From positions 2,108,001-2,172,000 of the forward strand of contig NZ_CP088018.1 in assembly GCF_021049265.1 (NCBI RefSeq): a stretch of DNA of 64,000 nucleotides, read 5' to 3'. The position numbers and the translations under genes were made by a program. The notes beneath the pieces were generated by a model. That model ran no database searches. It was not told the origin of the DNA and saw only the letters and a list, made by a program, of their open reading frames with translations. Origin of the DNA: Ruania suaedae (GTDB lineage: Bacteria > Actinomycetota > Actinomycetes > Actinomycetales > Beutenbergiaceae). Below are positions 1 to 8,109 of the stretch, in pieces; position 1 is the stretch's first letter; each line of letters starts with the position of its first letter.

Positions 1-1
1 G

Positions 2-415
2 CAGCGCTCGGTGGCGCGGATGCCGGTGCCGAACCCGGACGGGTCGGTGACGCTCTCGGCGATCTGGACGCTCACCGAGCCGGGTGAGTACGGCTGGTTC
101 GTGCAGACGGCCGACCCGTACGGTGCCGTGAGCGCCTCGGAGGTCATGACCTTCGTGGTGACCGGCGAGGGAGCGGGCGGGCCCGACGGGTCCGATGGTT
201 CGGACGGCGCCGATGATTCGGACGGTGCCGATGATTCGGACGGTGCCGATGGTTCGGACGGCGGCTCGGCCGGCGGCTCGGACGGTGCCGAGGGTGGGCC
301 AGGCGGAGACCTGGCCACCACGGGCGCCTCGGTGGGGGCCCTGCTGGTCGCCGCCGGACTCCTCGCCCTGATCGGCGCGATCCTGGTGCGGCGCCGGAAC
401 CGCTCGATGGGCTGA
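2..415 (+). CDS. C-terminal part of a sortase-anchored surface protein
   Basis: The frame is open from the window edge, so the gene starts upstream; a GTG at 11 is only the first internal start codon. The visible part begins with a beta-rich stretch (residues GEYGWFVQTADPYGAV, Ig-like in look). An Asp/Ser/Gly-rich linker follows, built from short SDGAD repeats. The end is an LATTG sortase-like motif, a hydrophobic helix and an RRRNR positive tail. This is the standard layout of a protein anchored to the peptidoglycan by sortase, here with LATTG in place of LPXTG. The function of the missing N-terminal part cannot be told from the window. Confidence 0.75.
   Translation, partial: QRSVARMPVPNPDGSVTLSAIWTLTEPGEYGWFVQTADPYGAVSASEVMTFVVTGEGAGGPDGSDGSDGADDSDGADDSDGADGSDGGSAGGSDGAEGGPGGDLATTGASVGALLVAAGLLALIGAILVRRRNRSMG
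194..265 (+). repeat. 18-bp tandem repeat, four units, in the Asp/Ser linker
   Basis: Four in-frame 18-bp units (194-211, 212-229, 230-247, 248-265) of the form gatgRttcggacggYgcc encode the acidic wall-spanning linker. The two middle units are identical, which suggests recent slippage and a variable-length stalk. Confidence 0.85.
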
Positions 416-440
416 CCCCCACCACCACGCCGACAGGCTG

Positions 441-477
441 CGGGCGGTCCACCTCGGCAAAAGGGGTGGACCGCCCG
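441..477 (+). terminator. Strong hairpin after the surface-protein gene
   Basis: Arms 441-453 and 465-477 pair perfectly over 13 bp (CGGGCGGTCCACC with its complement) around an 11-nt loop. No U-tract follows, which is common in high-GC actinobacterial terminators. It sits between the surface-protein stop codon and the methyltransferase start. Confidence 0.7.
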
Positions 478-503
478 TCGTCGTGGTGGCCACGATGGCA
501 GTC

Positions 504-1280
504 ATGGACGACCACACCGCTGCCCTGCCAGACCCCGGCCTCCTCTGGGACGCGGCCACCGCCGCTCGCTACGACACCCCAGGCGAGGGCATGTTCGCCC
601 CGGAGGTGCTCACCCCGACGGTGGACCGGCTGGCCGAGCTGGCCGGGGACGGACCGGCGCTGGAGCTGGCGATCGGCACCGGCCGGGTGGCGATCCCGCT
701 CGCCGAGCGCGGGGTGCCGGTCAGCGGGATCGAGCAGTCGGCGGCCATGGCCGGGCGGCTGCGGGAGAAGGACGGCGAGCGGATCCCCGTGGTGATCGGC
801 GATATGGCGAGGGACCGGGTGCCCGGTGAGTTCTCGCTGGTCTACCTGGTGTTCAACACCATCTCCAACCTGCTCACCCAGGCCGAGCAGGTGGCGTGCT
901 TCCGCAACGCCGCGGCGCACCTGCGCCCCGGCGGCCGGTTCCTCATCGAGCTGTGGGTCCCCGAGCTGCGCAGTCTGCCGCCCGGAAAGCAGGCCACCGT
1001 CGGGGTGGTCGAGCCGGGGTACGTGCTGTTCGACACCTACGACCTGCTCCGCCAGCACGTGGTCTCCCACCACCTGCGTTTCTCCGGCGACGCGAGCCGG
1101 CAGGAGGCGGAGCTGGTGCGCTCCCCGCACCGCTACATCTGGCCGGCCGAGCTCGACCTGATGGCGAAGCTGGCGGGCTTCGAGCTCGAGTCGCGGGATG
1201 CGGACTTCGCCGGCACCCCGTTCACCGCGGAGTCCGGCTCGCACGTGAGCGTCTACCGGGCTGTGGCTGAACACGACTGA
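504..1280 (+). CDS. Class I SAM-dependent methyltransferase
   Basis: The 258-residue protein has the Rossmann methyltransferase layout. Motif I is ELAIGTGRVAIPLAERG near residue 55, an acidic end of strand 2 lies in SGIEQS, a motif II-like VIGDMAR near 95 is followed by FSLVYLVFNTISNL, and a post-motif LRPGGRFLIE sits near 140. It resembles the Methyltransf_25 group; the substrate is unknown. The frame also opens at GTG 483, but ATG 504 is preferred because the segment 483-503 directly abuts the upstream terminator hairpin. It is a stand-alone gene converging on exonuclease III. Confidence 0.8.
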   Translation: MDDHTAALPDPGLLWDAATAARYDTPGEGMFAPEVLTPTVDRLAELAGDGPALELAIGTGRVAIPLAERGVPVSGIEQSAAMAGRLREKDGERIPVVIGDMARDRVPGEFSLVYLVFNTISNLLTQAEQVACFRNAAAHLRPGGRFLIELWVPELRSLPPGKQATVGVVEPGYVLFDTYDLLRQHVVSHHLRFSGDASRQEAELVRSPHRYIWPAELDLMAKLAGFELESRDADFAGTPFTAESGSHVSVYRAVAEHD

Positions 1281-1293
1281 CGGTGGAGACGAT

Positions 1294-1317
1294 CGCCGTG
1301 CCAGATGTGGCACGGCG
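1294..1317. terminator. Bidirectional hairpin terminator
   Basis: Arms 1294-1303 and 1308-1317 (CGCCGTGCCA and its exact complement) flank a gatg tetraloop. The hairpin lies between the convergent methyltransferase and exonuclease III genes, so it can end transcription from both sides. Confidence 0.75.
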
Positions 1318-1330
1318 TGCGCCAGGAGCG

Positions 1331-2251
1331 TCAGTTCGGTTCGCCGGCGTAGTCGACCACGACCGGTGCGTGGTCGCTGAGCCTGACTCCGCGATGGTCC
1401 CGGTCCACCTCGGCGCTCACTGCCCGGCGGGCGAGGCCGGGGGTGGCCAGGTGGTAGTCGATCCGCCACCCGGTGTCGCGCTCGTAGGCCCCGCCCAGCC
1501 AGCTCCACCACGAGTAGGGTCCCTCGGCCTGCGGGTGCAGACGGCGGACCACGTCCACCAGGGTGCGCGGGCTCAGCTGCCGGTCCAGCCAGGCGCACTC
1601 CTCCGGCAGGAAGCCCTCGGCCTGCTGCGAGCGGCGCCAGGTCGCCACGTCCAGGCGGGTGTGGGCGATGTTCAGATCACCGGTGAGCAGGAACTCGCGG
1701 CCGCGGGCCCGGGCGGCGCGGCGCGACCGCGAGAGCTGGCGGGCGAAGACCTCGAGGAAGTGCATCTTGCGGGCGTACTTCGCTCCATCGTCGGGCGCCT
1801 CCCGCATCCGGCCGGGCTGCTGCAGCCGGGCCGGCAGTCCGCCCTTGGGCAGGTAGAGCGTGGCCACGGTGACGGGGGCGTCGGCGAGATCGGCCTCGAG
1901 GTAGCGGCCCTCGCGCGCGTACCGGCTGAGGCCGCGCGCCAGCGTGCCCGCGGGATCGGGCTCCCACCACGAGGGCGCCCGGCCCGGCCCGGAGACCAGC
2001 ACCGGTGCGCCCCAGGTGCGCACCGCGGCCGGGCGCCGGCGGGTGAGGATCGCGACGCCGTTGCGCCCGGCGATGGTGCCCGGTTCGTAGGTCGCGTGGT
2101 ACCCGCCGAAGGCACCCTCGGGCAGATCCCTGGCGCTGCACCGCACCTCCTGCATCGTCAGGACGTCACAGTCCCGGGAGGTCATCCAGTCACCGAAGCC
2201 GCGCCGGTGGGTGGCGCGGATGCCGTTGACGTTGACCGAAGCGATGCGCAC
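1331..2251 (-). CDS. xthA: Exodeoxyribonuclease III
   Basis: The 306-residue protein belongs to the endonuclease/exonuclease/phosphatase fold. Visible motifs are the N-terminal metal-site segment RIASVNVNGIRA, LTMQEVRC (metal-binding Glu near residue 35), YLPKGG, LTGDLNIAH (catalytic Asp/Asn, about residue 195) and the C-terminal SDHAPVVVDY Asp-His pair. It would act as an AP endonuclease and 3'-5' exonuclease in base-excision repair. Length matches the family (260-310). The GTG start at 2251 has a GGAG a few bases upstream. It is a single gene. Confidence 0.93.
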   Translation of the reverse strand: MRIASVNVNGIRATHRRGFGDWMTSRDCDVLTMQEVRCSARDLPEGAFGGYHATYEPGTIAGRNGVAILTRRRPAAVRTWGAPVLVSGPGRAPSWWEPDPAGTLARGLSRYAREGRYLEADLADAPVTVATLYLPKGGLPARLQQPGRMREAPDDGAKYARKMHFLEVFARQLSRSRRAARARGREFLLTGDLNIAHTRLDVATWRRSQQAEGFLPEECAWLDRQLSPRTLVDVVRRLHPQAEGPYSWWSWLGGAYERDTGWRIDYHLATPGLARRAVSAEVDRDHRGVRLSDHAPVVVDYAGEPN

Positions 2252-2321
2252 AGCTCCACCCTAGACGCGCTGCACCGCGCCTCGGGTTGCCGAGACGGCC
2301 CGCCCGTCGCACGGTGGAGGC

Positions 2322-2735
2322 ATGAGGAATCACGACGAGGACGAGACCGGTACCCACGCCCGCACCCCGGAGCAGGAAGCCGAGGCCGAGGTCTACCTGG
2401 ATCAGCCGGAGTCCACCGATGACGTGCCGTGGAGCCCGCCGGACCGTCAGCCGGTGCATCCGGAGTACGCCGAGAGCGGCAACCTGGACGAGACGATCGA
2501 GGAACGAATCGCGCAGGAGGAGCCCGAGGCCGACAGCGCCTACGGTGCCCCGCAGACGCCCGCCCAGGAGCGAGCGGAGGAGCCGGCCTCGGTCGGAGGC
2601 GACGACCCGGACGCGATCCCGGCCGAGCAGGACGTGCTCGGTGGACCGGCGGAGATGGGCGCCACGCACCCGAAGGACTACGGCGCCGAACCGGCCGAGG
2701 AAGCCGCCTTGCAGATACGCGACGGCGAGGAGTGA
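2322..2735 (+). CDS. DUF5709 family acidic protein
   Basis: The 137-residue, strongly acidic protein contains the actinobacterial DUF5709 signature: a YLDQPESTDDVPWSPPDRQP block near residue 27, followed by ESGNLDETIEERIAQEEPE. No signal peptide or membrane helix is seen, so it is probably cytosolic and partly disordered. Its function is unknown; homologues are widespread single genes in Actinobacteria. A GGAGG lies just before the ATG. Confidence 0.75.
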   Translation: MRNHDEDETGTHARTPEQEAEAEVYLDQPESTDDVPWSPPDRQPVHPEYAESGNLDETIEERIAQEEPEADSAYGAPQTPAQERAEEPASVGGDDPDAIPAEQDVLGGPAEMGATHPKDYGAEPAEEAALQIRDGEE

Positions 2736-2767
2736 GCGCGGTCTGCTGACCGGCGCGACCACTGGGC

Positions 2768-4204
2768 TCAGTTCAGCGCGGCGCCCCAGGAGCGCGGCAC
2801 GGGCGAACCGGCGGGGTACTCCTCCATCGGCACCTCGTCCCCGGCCCAGGCCGCCAGCACCTCATCGCAGATGCGCCAGCACTCCTCGGCGGCATCGCCC
2901 CGGACGGTGAGCATCGGGTTCGCGTCGAGGATCCCGGCGAGCACCTCGCCGTAGGCCTCGAGCTCGGCCTCGCGCAGCGTGGTGGAGAACACGCTCTGCT
3001 CCAGCGCGAACGGGTCCGAGGTTCCGTTGGTGGTGATGCGCAGCTCCATCACATCGGGGCTGAGGCCGATCACGAGCCGGTCCTTGGTATCGGCGCCGCT
3101 GAGGCCCTCCGGCAGGTGGCGCACGTCCGCGAAGGTGATGACCACGTGCTTGTGGGTCTCACCGAGCGCCTTGCCCGAACGCAACGTGATCGGCACGCCG
3201 GCCCACCGCGGGTTGGCCACCTCCACCGTGACCTGGGCGAGCGTCTCGGTCTCACGCCCCGGGTCGACGCCGTCCTCGTCCACGTAGGCCGGCACCGCTC
3301 GATCGCCCACCTGTCCCGCGGTGTAGCGGGCGCGCTTGCTGGCGGCCACCGGGCTCTGCTGCCATAGCCGGGTGGCGCGCAGCACCGCCGCGGTGGCGTC
3401 GCGCAGGTCGCGGTCGGTGATCCGGGCCGGCGGCTCCATCGTCACCAGCGCCATCACCTGCAGCAGGTGTGACTGGATCATGTCCCGCAGCGCACCGGCG
3501 TGGTCGTAGTAGCCGGCGCGGCTCTCCAGCGCGAGGGACTCGTCGTAGGCGATCTCGATCGACTCGATGTGCTCCGCGCTCCACACCGCCTGGAACAGCC
3601 GGTTGGAGAACCGCAGCGCGATGAGGTCCAGCACGGTCGACTTGCCCAGGAAGTGGTCCACCCGGTGCACCTGCTGCTCCGGGACCAGGGTGGCTACGAG
3701 CTCGTTCAGCGCTCTCGCGCTCTCCTCGTCCCGGCCGAAGGGCTTCTCCATGGCCAGCTGCAGACCCTCGGGCACGTCCACCTCCTGCAGCGTGCGGCAC
3801 ACCTTCTCGGTCACCGCCGGCGGGAGGGCGAAGTAGAGGACGAGGTGACCGACGCCGTCACCGGGCTGCGGCTGCGTGCGCCGGGCACCCCCGGTACGGA
3901 AGCCGAGGGAGCAGCGTGCGGCGCCCTCGAGCACCTGGCGGACCTCCTCGGCGGAGGTGGCGTCGGCGCAGACGTACGCTGCGTCGTCGGCGATCCTGCG
4001 TGCCACCGCCTCCGGTGCCCCTCCGGCGGTGAGACTGCTGACCAGCAGGTCGCCGAACTGATCGTCGCTCATCTCGGCCCGGTCCGAGCCCACGATGCGC
4101 AGCTCCCGCTCCGGCTCGCGCTCCAGCAACGAGCCGATGCCCGGCAGCAGCAGCCGCTTCGTCAGGTCGCCGGAGGCGCCGAGGATCACCAGGGTGCAGG
4201 TCAT
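2768..4204 (-). CDS. zwf: Glucose-6-phosphate 1-dehydrogenase
   Basis: The 478-residue enzyme oxidises glucose-6-phosphate to 6-phosphogluconolactone with NAD(P)+, feeding the pentose phosphate pathway. The N-terminal LVILGASGDLTKRLLLPG is the dinucleotide-binding motif. MEKPFGRD and RVDHFLGKSTV (active-site region, about residue 180) are the family hallmarks. Its ATG overlaps the stop of the upstream GH15 gene by four bases (4201-4204), so the two are translationally coupled. Length is normal for the family. Confidence 0.95.
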   Translation of the reverse strand: MTCTLVILGASGDLTKRLLLPGIGSLLEREPERELRIVGSDRAEMSDDQFGDLLVSSLTAGGAPEAVARRIADDAAYVCADATSAEEVRQVLEGAARCSLGFRTGGARRTQPQPGDGVGHLVLYFALPPAVTEKVCRTLQEVDVPEGLQLAMEKPFGRDEESARALNELVATLVPEQQVHRVDHFLGKSTVLDLIALRFSNRLFQAVWSAEHIESIEIAYDESLALESRAGYYDHAGALRDMIQSHLLQVMALVTMEPPARITDRDLRDATAAVLRATRLWQQSPVAASKRARYTAGQVGDRAVPAYVDEDGVDPGRETETLAQVTVEVANPRWAGVPITLRSGKALGETHKHVVITFADVRHLPEGLSGADTKDRLVIGLSPDVMELRITTNGTSDPFALEQSVFSTTLREAELEAYGEVLAGILDANPMLTVRGDAAEECWRICDEVLAAWAGDEVPMEEYPAGSPVPRSWGAALN

Positions 4205-5991
4205 CGAGAGCTCCGATCAGTGGGGTCGACGCTCTCGAGGGCGTCTGCGGCGCGCACGAGCGCGAGGTGGGAGAAGGCCTGCGGGAAGTTGCCCATCTGC
4301 CGCCGGCCGGCCGGGTCGTACTCCTCGGCGAGCAGGCCGAGATCCGTGGTGCACCCCACGAGCCGCTCCATCAGCGCGGTCGCGTCCTCGACCCGGCCGC
4401 TGAGGGCGTACTGCTCGACCAGCCAGAACGAGCACGCCAGGAACGGGTACTCATCGCCGGTGAGGCCGTCGGTGCCGTTGGTGCGGTAGCGCAGCAGCAG
4501 CCCGTCGTGCATCAGCTCGCTCTCCATCTGGGACACGGTGGCGAGCATGCGTGGATCGTCGTAGGGCACGAACCCGGTCTGCGGGATCTGCAGCAGCGAG
4601 GCGTCCACCTCGTCGGTGTCGTAGTGCTGGACGAAGCCCCCGGTGCTGCGGCTGATGCCGTGGGTGAGGATCTCCTGCCGCAGCTCCTCGCGCAGCCTGG
4701 TCCATTCCTCCACCGGCCCGGGCAGTCCGAAGTCGGTGACGGCCCGCACGCCGCGGTCCAGGGCGGCCCACACCATCACCCGTGAGTGGGTGAAGTAGTG
4801 CGGCTCCCCGCGCATCTCCCACAGCCCCTGATCCTTGCGGCCGATGTGGCGGGCCGCGAAGTCGATCATCGCCCGCTGCAACGACCAGGAGAAGTCGTCC
4901 TCGTCCACGCCGGCGCGCCGGAGCTTGTCCAGGGCGATGACGACCTCCCCGACGACGTCGGCCTGGAACTGGTCCACGGCGCCGTTGCCCACCCGCACCG
5001 GCCGGGAGTCGAGGTGGCCGGGCAGGTGGTCCAGGATGCGTTCGGGCAGGCGGCGCTCCCCCGCGATCCCGTACATGATCTGCAGGTCGTCCGGGTCACC
5101 GGCCACGGCGCGCAGCAGCCAGTCCCGCCAGTGGTGGGCGATATTGGTGCGTCCGTGCGCGAGCAGCGCCTCCAGCGTCAGGGCGGAGTCGCGCAGCCAG
5201 CAGAACCGGTAGTCCCAGTTGCGCACCCCGCCGGGGTCCTCCGGCAACGAGGTGGTCGGGGCGGCCACGATGCCGCCGGTCTCGGCGTGGGTCAGTGCCC
5301 GCAGGACCAGCAGCGACCGCTCGACGGCGTCCGCCCACGGGCCGGAGGTGCTCGCCTGGCCGATCCACTCCCGCCAGTAGGTGCGGGTCTGCTCCAGCGC
5401 GGTCTGCAGGTCCAGCGCCGGGGGAAGGGGCCGGTAGGAACGCGACCAGGTCAGATCCCACGCCGCCTGCTCACCCTCGGCGAGGGTGAGGGAGACGTTG
5501 TGGTGGTGGTCGGTGGCCGTCAGGAGGGGGCCGCGCAGCACATAGGCGTCGGGCCCGGCGACGGCGAGCGTGATCGCCTCGCCGTTCTCGTCCCTGTCGC
5601 GTCGGACCCACGGCATGGTGTCCGCGTACTCGGGTCGCAGCCGCAGGTCGTGCTCGATCGTGACCTTACCGCGCGTGCAGCGCACCATCCGGACGATATC
5701 GGCGCGGTCACCGTCGATCGGCATGAACTCGTGGATCTCGCACGCGCCGGTCGTGGTTTCCCAGGTGCTGCGCAGGACGAACGTTCCCTGCTCATAGGAG
5801 CGCTCGGTCAGCGTCCCACCGGCGGGGGCCATCTGCCACCGGCCATGGTCCTCGGTGCCGAGGATGGCGGCGAAGACGGAGTCGGAGTCGAATCGCGGCA
5901 GGCAGAGCCAGTCGATGCTGCCGGCGGAGGAGGTCAGGGCCGCACTGTGCAGGTTGGCCAGGAGGGCGTAGTCACCGATGGAAGCCGTCAT
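4201..5991 (-). CDS. GH15 family glycosidase, trehalase/glucoamylase type
   Basis: The 596-residue protein starts with the trehalase-like N-terminal domain (IGDYALLANLHSAALTSS and GSIDWLCLPRFDSDSVFAAILG, residues 5-45). The GH15 (alpha/alpha)6 catalytic domain follows, with NWDYRFCWLRDSALTLEALL near 265, QGLWEMRGEPHYFTHSRVM near 395 (a candidate catalytic Glu) and LLAEEYDP near 555 (candidate second Glu). Mycobacterial proteins of this layout are trehalases; others are glucoamylases or dextranases. No signal peptide is seen, so the substrate is internal, probably trehalose or a glucan. The frame opens at 6024, but ATG 5991 begins the conserved block. It is coupled to zwf, linking released glucose to the pentose phosphate pathway. 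Confidence 0.87.
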   Translation of the reverse strand: MTASIGDYALLANLHSAALTSSAGSIDWLCLPRFDSDSVFAAILGTEDHGRWQMAPAGGTLTERSYEQGTFVLRSTWETTTGACEIHEFMPIDGDRADIVRMVRCTRGKVTIEHDLRLRPEYADTMPWVRRDRDENGEAITLAVAGPDAYVLRGPLLTATDHHHNVSLTLAEGEQAAWDLTWSRSYRPLPPALDLQTALEQTRTYWREWIGQASTSGPWADAVERSLLVLRALTHAETGGIVAAPTTSLPEDPGGVRNWDYRFCWLRDSALTLEALLAHGRTNIAHHWRDWLLRAVAGDPDDLQIMYGIAGERRLPERILDHLPGHLDSRPVRVGNGAVDQFQADVVGEVVIALDKLRRAGVDEDDFSWSLQRAMIDFAARHIGRKDQGLWEMRGEPHYFTHSRVMVWAALDRGVRAVTDFGLPGPVEEWTRLREELRQEILTHGISRSTGGFVQHYDTDEVDASLLQIPQTGFVPYDDPRMLATVSQMESELMHDGLLLRYRTNGTDGLTGDEYPFLACSFWLVEQYALSGRVEDATALMERLVGCTTDLGLLAEEYDPAGRRQMGNFPQAFSHLALVRAADALESVDPTDRSSR

Positions 5992-6055
5992 GCGGCCAGC
6001 CAACCACGCGCGAGCACCGGTCACAATCGAGCCACCGGGGGTGGGAGGCGGCTGG

Positions 6056-6472
6056 TCAGTCCCGCCCGGTGAGGCGGAAGATCGGGAAGACCCTGCCCTC
6101 GGCCTTGGCCTCGTAGCCGGCGAAGCCGGGCGAGAGCGCCTTGAAGCGCTCCCACATCGCTGCTCGCGCCGGCTCCTCCAGCTCGCTCACGGTGGCCGTG
6201 AGGGTACGGATCGGATCGCCCGGGACCTCGATCGGCACGCTCTGCGCGCGGCGCAGGCCGAACACCCAGGCCGGGTGGCGCGGGGAGCCGGCGGCGGAGG
6301 CGACCACGTGCCAGCCGCTCTCCTGCTCGATCGCAGCCAGCGGGGTCACACGCTCGGTGCCGTCCTTCTTGGGCACGTGCACGAGCACGAGCGAACTGCC
6401 GAAGTCGACAGGCTCGGTGACCACACCGTGGTTGGCGCGGAACGCCTCGATGATCTGCTGGTTGAAGTCCAT
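6056..6472 (-). CDS. Ddn-type nitroreductase/deazaflavin-dependent oxidoreductase
   Basis: The 138-residue protein fits the F420H2-dependent Ddn/nitroreductase family of Actinobacteria (split beta-barrel, usually 120-150 residues). A hydrophobic FGSSLVLVHVPKKDG stretch near 22, GWHVVASAAGSPRHPAW near 50 and a C-terminal FPIFRLTGRD match the family plan. Such enzymes reduce quinones or nitro-compounds with reduced F420. ATG 6472 is chosen because a GGGAG lies upstream and the conserved region starts there; the frame is open to 6667 on low-complexity sequence. It could instead bind FMN or haem, since the fold is shared. Confidence 0.65.
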   Translation of the reverse strand: MDFNQQIIEAFRANHGVVTEPVDFGSSLVLVHVPKKDGTERVTPLAAIEQESGWHVVASAAGSPRHPAWVFGLRRAQSVPIEVPGDPIRTLTATVSELEEPARAAMWERFKALSPGFAGYEAKAEGRVFPIFRLTGRD

Positions 6473-6554
6473 GCTGGGAGAACTCCCGGGCGCCGGCCTG
6501 CTATTCCGTCTCAGGCGCGGCGCTCGGCCGCGCGGACCCGCTACGGTCGGCACC

Positions 6555-7310
6555 GTGCCCCCTCGCCCCACCCACCTCGACGACCCGGTCGTGGTCGACT
6601 TCCCGCTGCGCGGCTCCGGATGGACCGCGGTGACCACCCCCGCCGCGCGGGTCCCCAGCCACGGCACGGACCTGCTCGGGCAGCGCTATGCCTACGACTT
6701 CGTGCAGGTGGACCAGCGGCCCGGCTTCCACGCCCATCCGGCCCCGACGTGGCGGATGCTGGTGGCCGGGGCGCCCACCCGGGAGTTCTACGGCTGGGGC
6801 GAGCCCATCCACTCCCCCTGCGAGGCGGAGGTGATCCGGGTCGTCGACGGTGTGCGAGAGCGCGCCTGGGTGCACCCGGCCCGGGAGGCCGCCCGGAGCA
6901 CGCACACGGCGCTGACGTTCCGGCCCGAGAGCCCGCTGCAGATGGCGGCGGTGCTCGGCAACCACCTGATCCTGCGCGCCGCCGACCACCGCGGCCGGCC
7001 GGTGTTCGTCGGTCTCGGACACCTGCAGCGTCACAGCGCGCAGGTGCGCTCCGGGCAGCGGGTGCGGGCCGGGGAGTTCCTCGGCCGGGTCGGGCACAGC
7101 GGCAACTCCACGATGCCGCACCTGCACCTGCAGCTGATGGACTCCGCCGACCTGCGGGTGGCCCAGGGGCTGCCGTGCGCGTTCGCCTCCTACGACGTGG
7201 TCGACCGGCCCGCGCCGGGCCGCACCGTCATCACACCGGTCACCGAGGGCGTCCCGCGGCGCTTCGAGCGGCTGATCGGGCGAGGGCCGGCCGGGGTGGG
7301 CAGGGCCTGA
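6555..7310 (+). CDS. M23 family metallopeptidase (LytM-like)
   Basis: The 251-residue protein carries an M23 endopeptidase core. A His/Asp segment (VPSHGTDLLGQRYAYDF) near residue 33 is followed by GEPIHSPCEAEV near 85, then VGHSGNSTMPHLHLQLMD near 180 with the HxH zinc ligands. Family members cut peptidoglycan cross-bridges. No signal peptide or membrane helix is visible. This is unusual for a wall hydrolase and suggests a non-classical export route or a different substrate. The GTG at 6555 directly precedes the conserved region. Confidence 0.75.
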   Translation: MPPRPTHLDDPVVVDFPLRGSGWTAVTTPAARVPSHGTDLLGQRYAYDFVQVDQRPGFHAHPAPTWRMLVAGAPTREFYGWGEPIHSPCEAEVIRVVDGVRERAWVHPAREAARSTHTALTFRPESPLQMAAVLGNHLILRAADHRGRPVFVGLGHLQRHSAQVRSGQRVRAGEFLGRVGHSGNSTMPHLHLQLMDSADLRVAQGLPCAFASYDVVDRPAPGRTVITPVTEGVPRRFERLIGRGPAGVGRA

Positions 7311-7311
7311 C

Positions 7312-8109
7312 CTAGGAGTGGTGGCGACCCTTCGGCACCATCAGCGGCGTGCCGGAGACCGGATCGCGGATGACCTCGCTGTCGAGCCCGAAGACGTCCC
7401 GCACGAGGGCCGGGGTGAGCACCTCCGAGGGGTGACCGGCGGCGCGCAGCACCCCCTCACCGAGGGCGATCAGGTGGTCGGCGTAGCGGGCCGCGAGGTT
7501 CAGGTCGTGCAACACCATCACGATGGTGGTCCCGCGGGAGGTGTTCAGGTCGGTGAGCAGGTCGAGCACCTCGATCTGGTGGCTCACGTCCAGGAACGTG
7601 GTCGGCTCGTCCAGCAGCAGCACATCGGTGCGCTGGGCGAGCGCCATCGCGATCCACACGCGCTGGCGCTGACCACCGGAGAGCTCGTCGACAGGACGGT
7701 CGGCGAGATCGACCGTCGCCGTGGCCTCCAGCGCCTCGGCCACGGCCTCGTCGTCAGCGGATGACCAGCGGGCCAGGATGCGCTGGTGCGGGTGGCGGCC
7801 CCGCCCGACCAGGTCGGACACGGTGATCCCCTCGGGAGCGATCGGCGCCTGCGGCAGCAGTCCCAGCTCGCGGGCGAGCTGCTTGGCCGGCATCCGGTGC
7901 ACCGCCCGCCCGTCCAGCAGCACGTGCCCCCCGCGCGGCGCCAGTAGCCGGGACATCGCCCGCAGCAGCGTGGACTTGCCGCACGCGTTGGCGCCCACGA
8001 TTGCGGTGATGCGGCCCGGGGGAACGGTCAGGTCGAGCGCCTCGATCACGGTGCGCTCGTGATAGCCGACGCTGAGCTGCTCCACGAGCAGCTGACGGTC
8101 CCGCGTCAC
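7312..8109 (-). CDS. fecE: Ferric-siderophore ABC transporter ATP-binding protein
   Basis: The 265-residue ATPase has Walker A GANACGKST (residues 39-47), a Q-loop at GLLPQAP, the signature LSGGQRQR near 143, Walker B VLLLDEPTTFLD near 163 and the H-loop VLHD near 199. It is of the FecE/FepC/BtuD type that powers iron-siderophore uptake. Its GTG at 8109 overlaps the stop of the upstream permease by four bases. It is the last gene of the importer operon. Confidence 0.93.
   Translation of the reverse strand: MTRDRQLLVEQLSVGYHERTVIEALDLTVPPGRITAIVGANACGKSTLLRAMSRLLAPRGGHVLLDGRAVHRMPAKQLARELGLLPQAPIAPEGITVSDLVGRGRHPHQRILARWSSADDEAVAEALEATATVDLADRPVDELSGGQRQRVWIAMALAQRTDVLLLDEPTTFLDVSHQIEVLDLLTDLNTSRGTTIVMVLHDLNLAARYADHLIALGEGVLRAAGHPSEVLTPALVRDVFGLDSEVIRDPVSGTPLMVPKGRHHS

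Noticed and set aside
144-1598. Long minus-strand open frame of 484 codons at the left end
   Set aside because: It is antisense to two well-supported genes, is Arg/Pro/His-rich with no family motifs, and has no ribosome-binding site; high GC makes such frames common.
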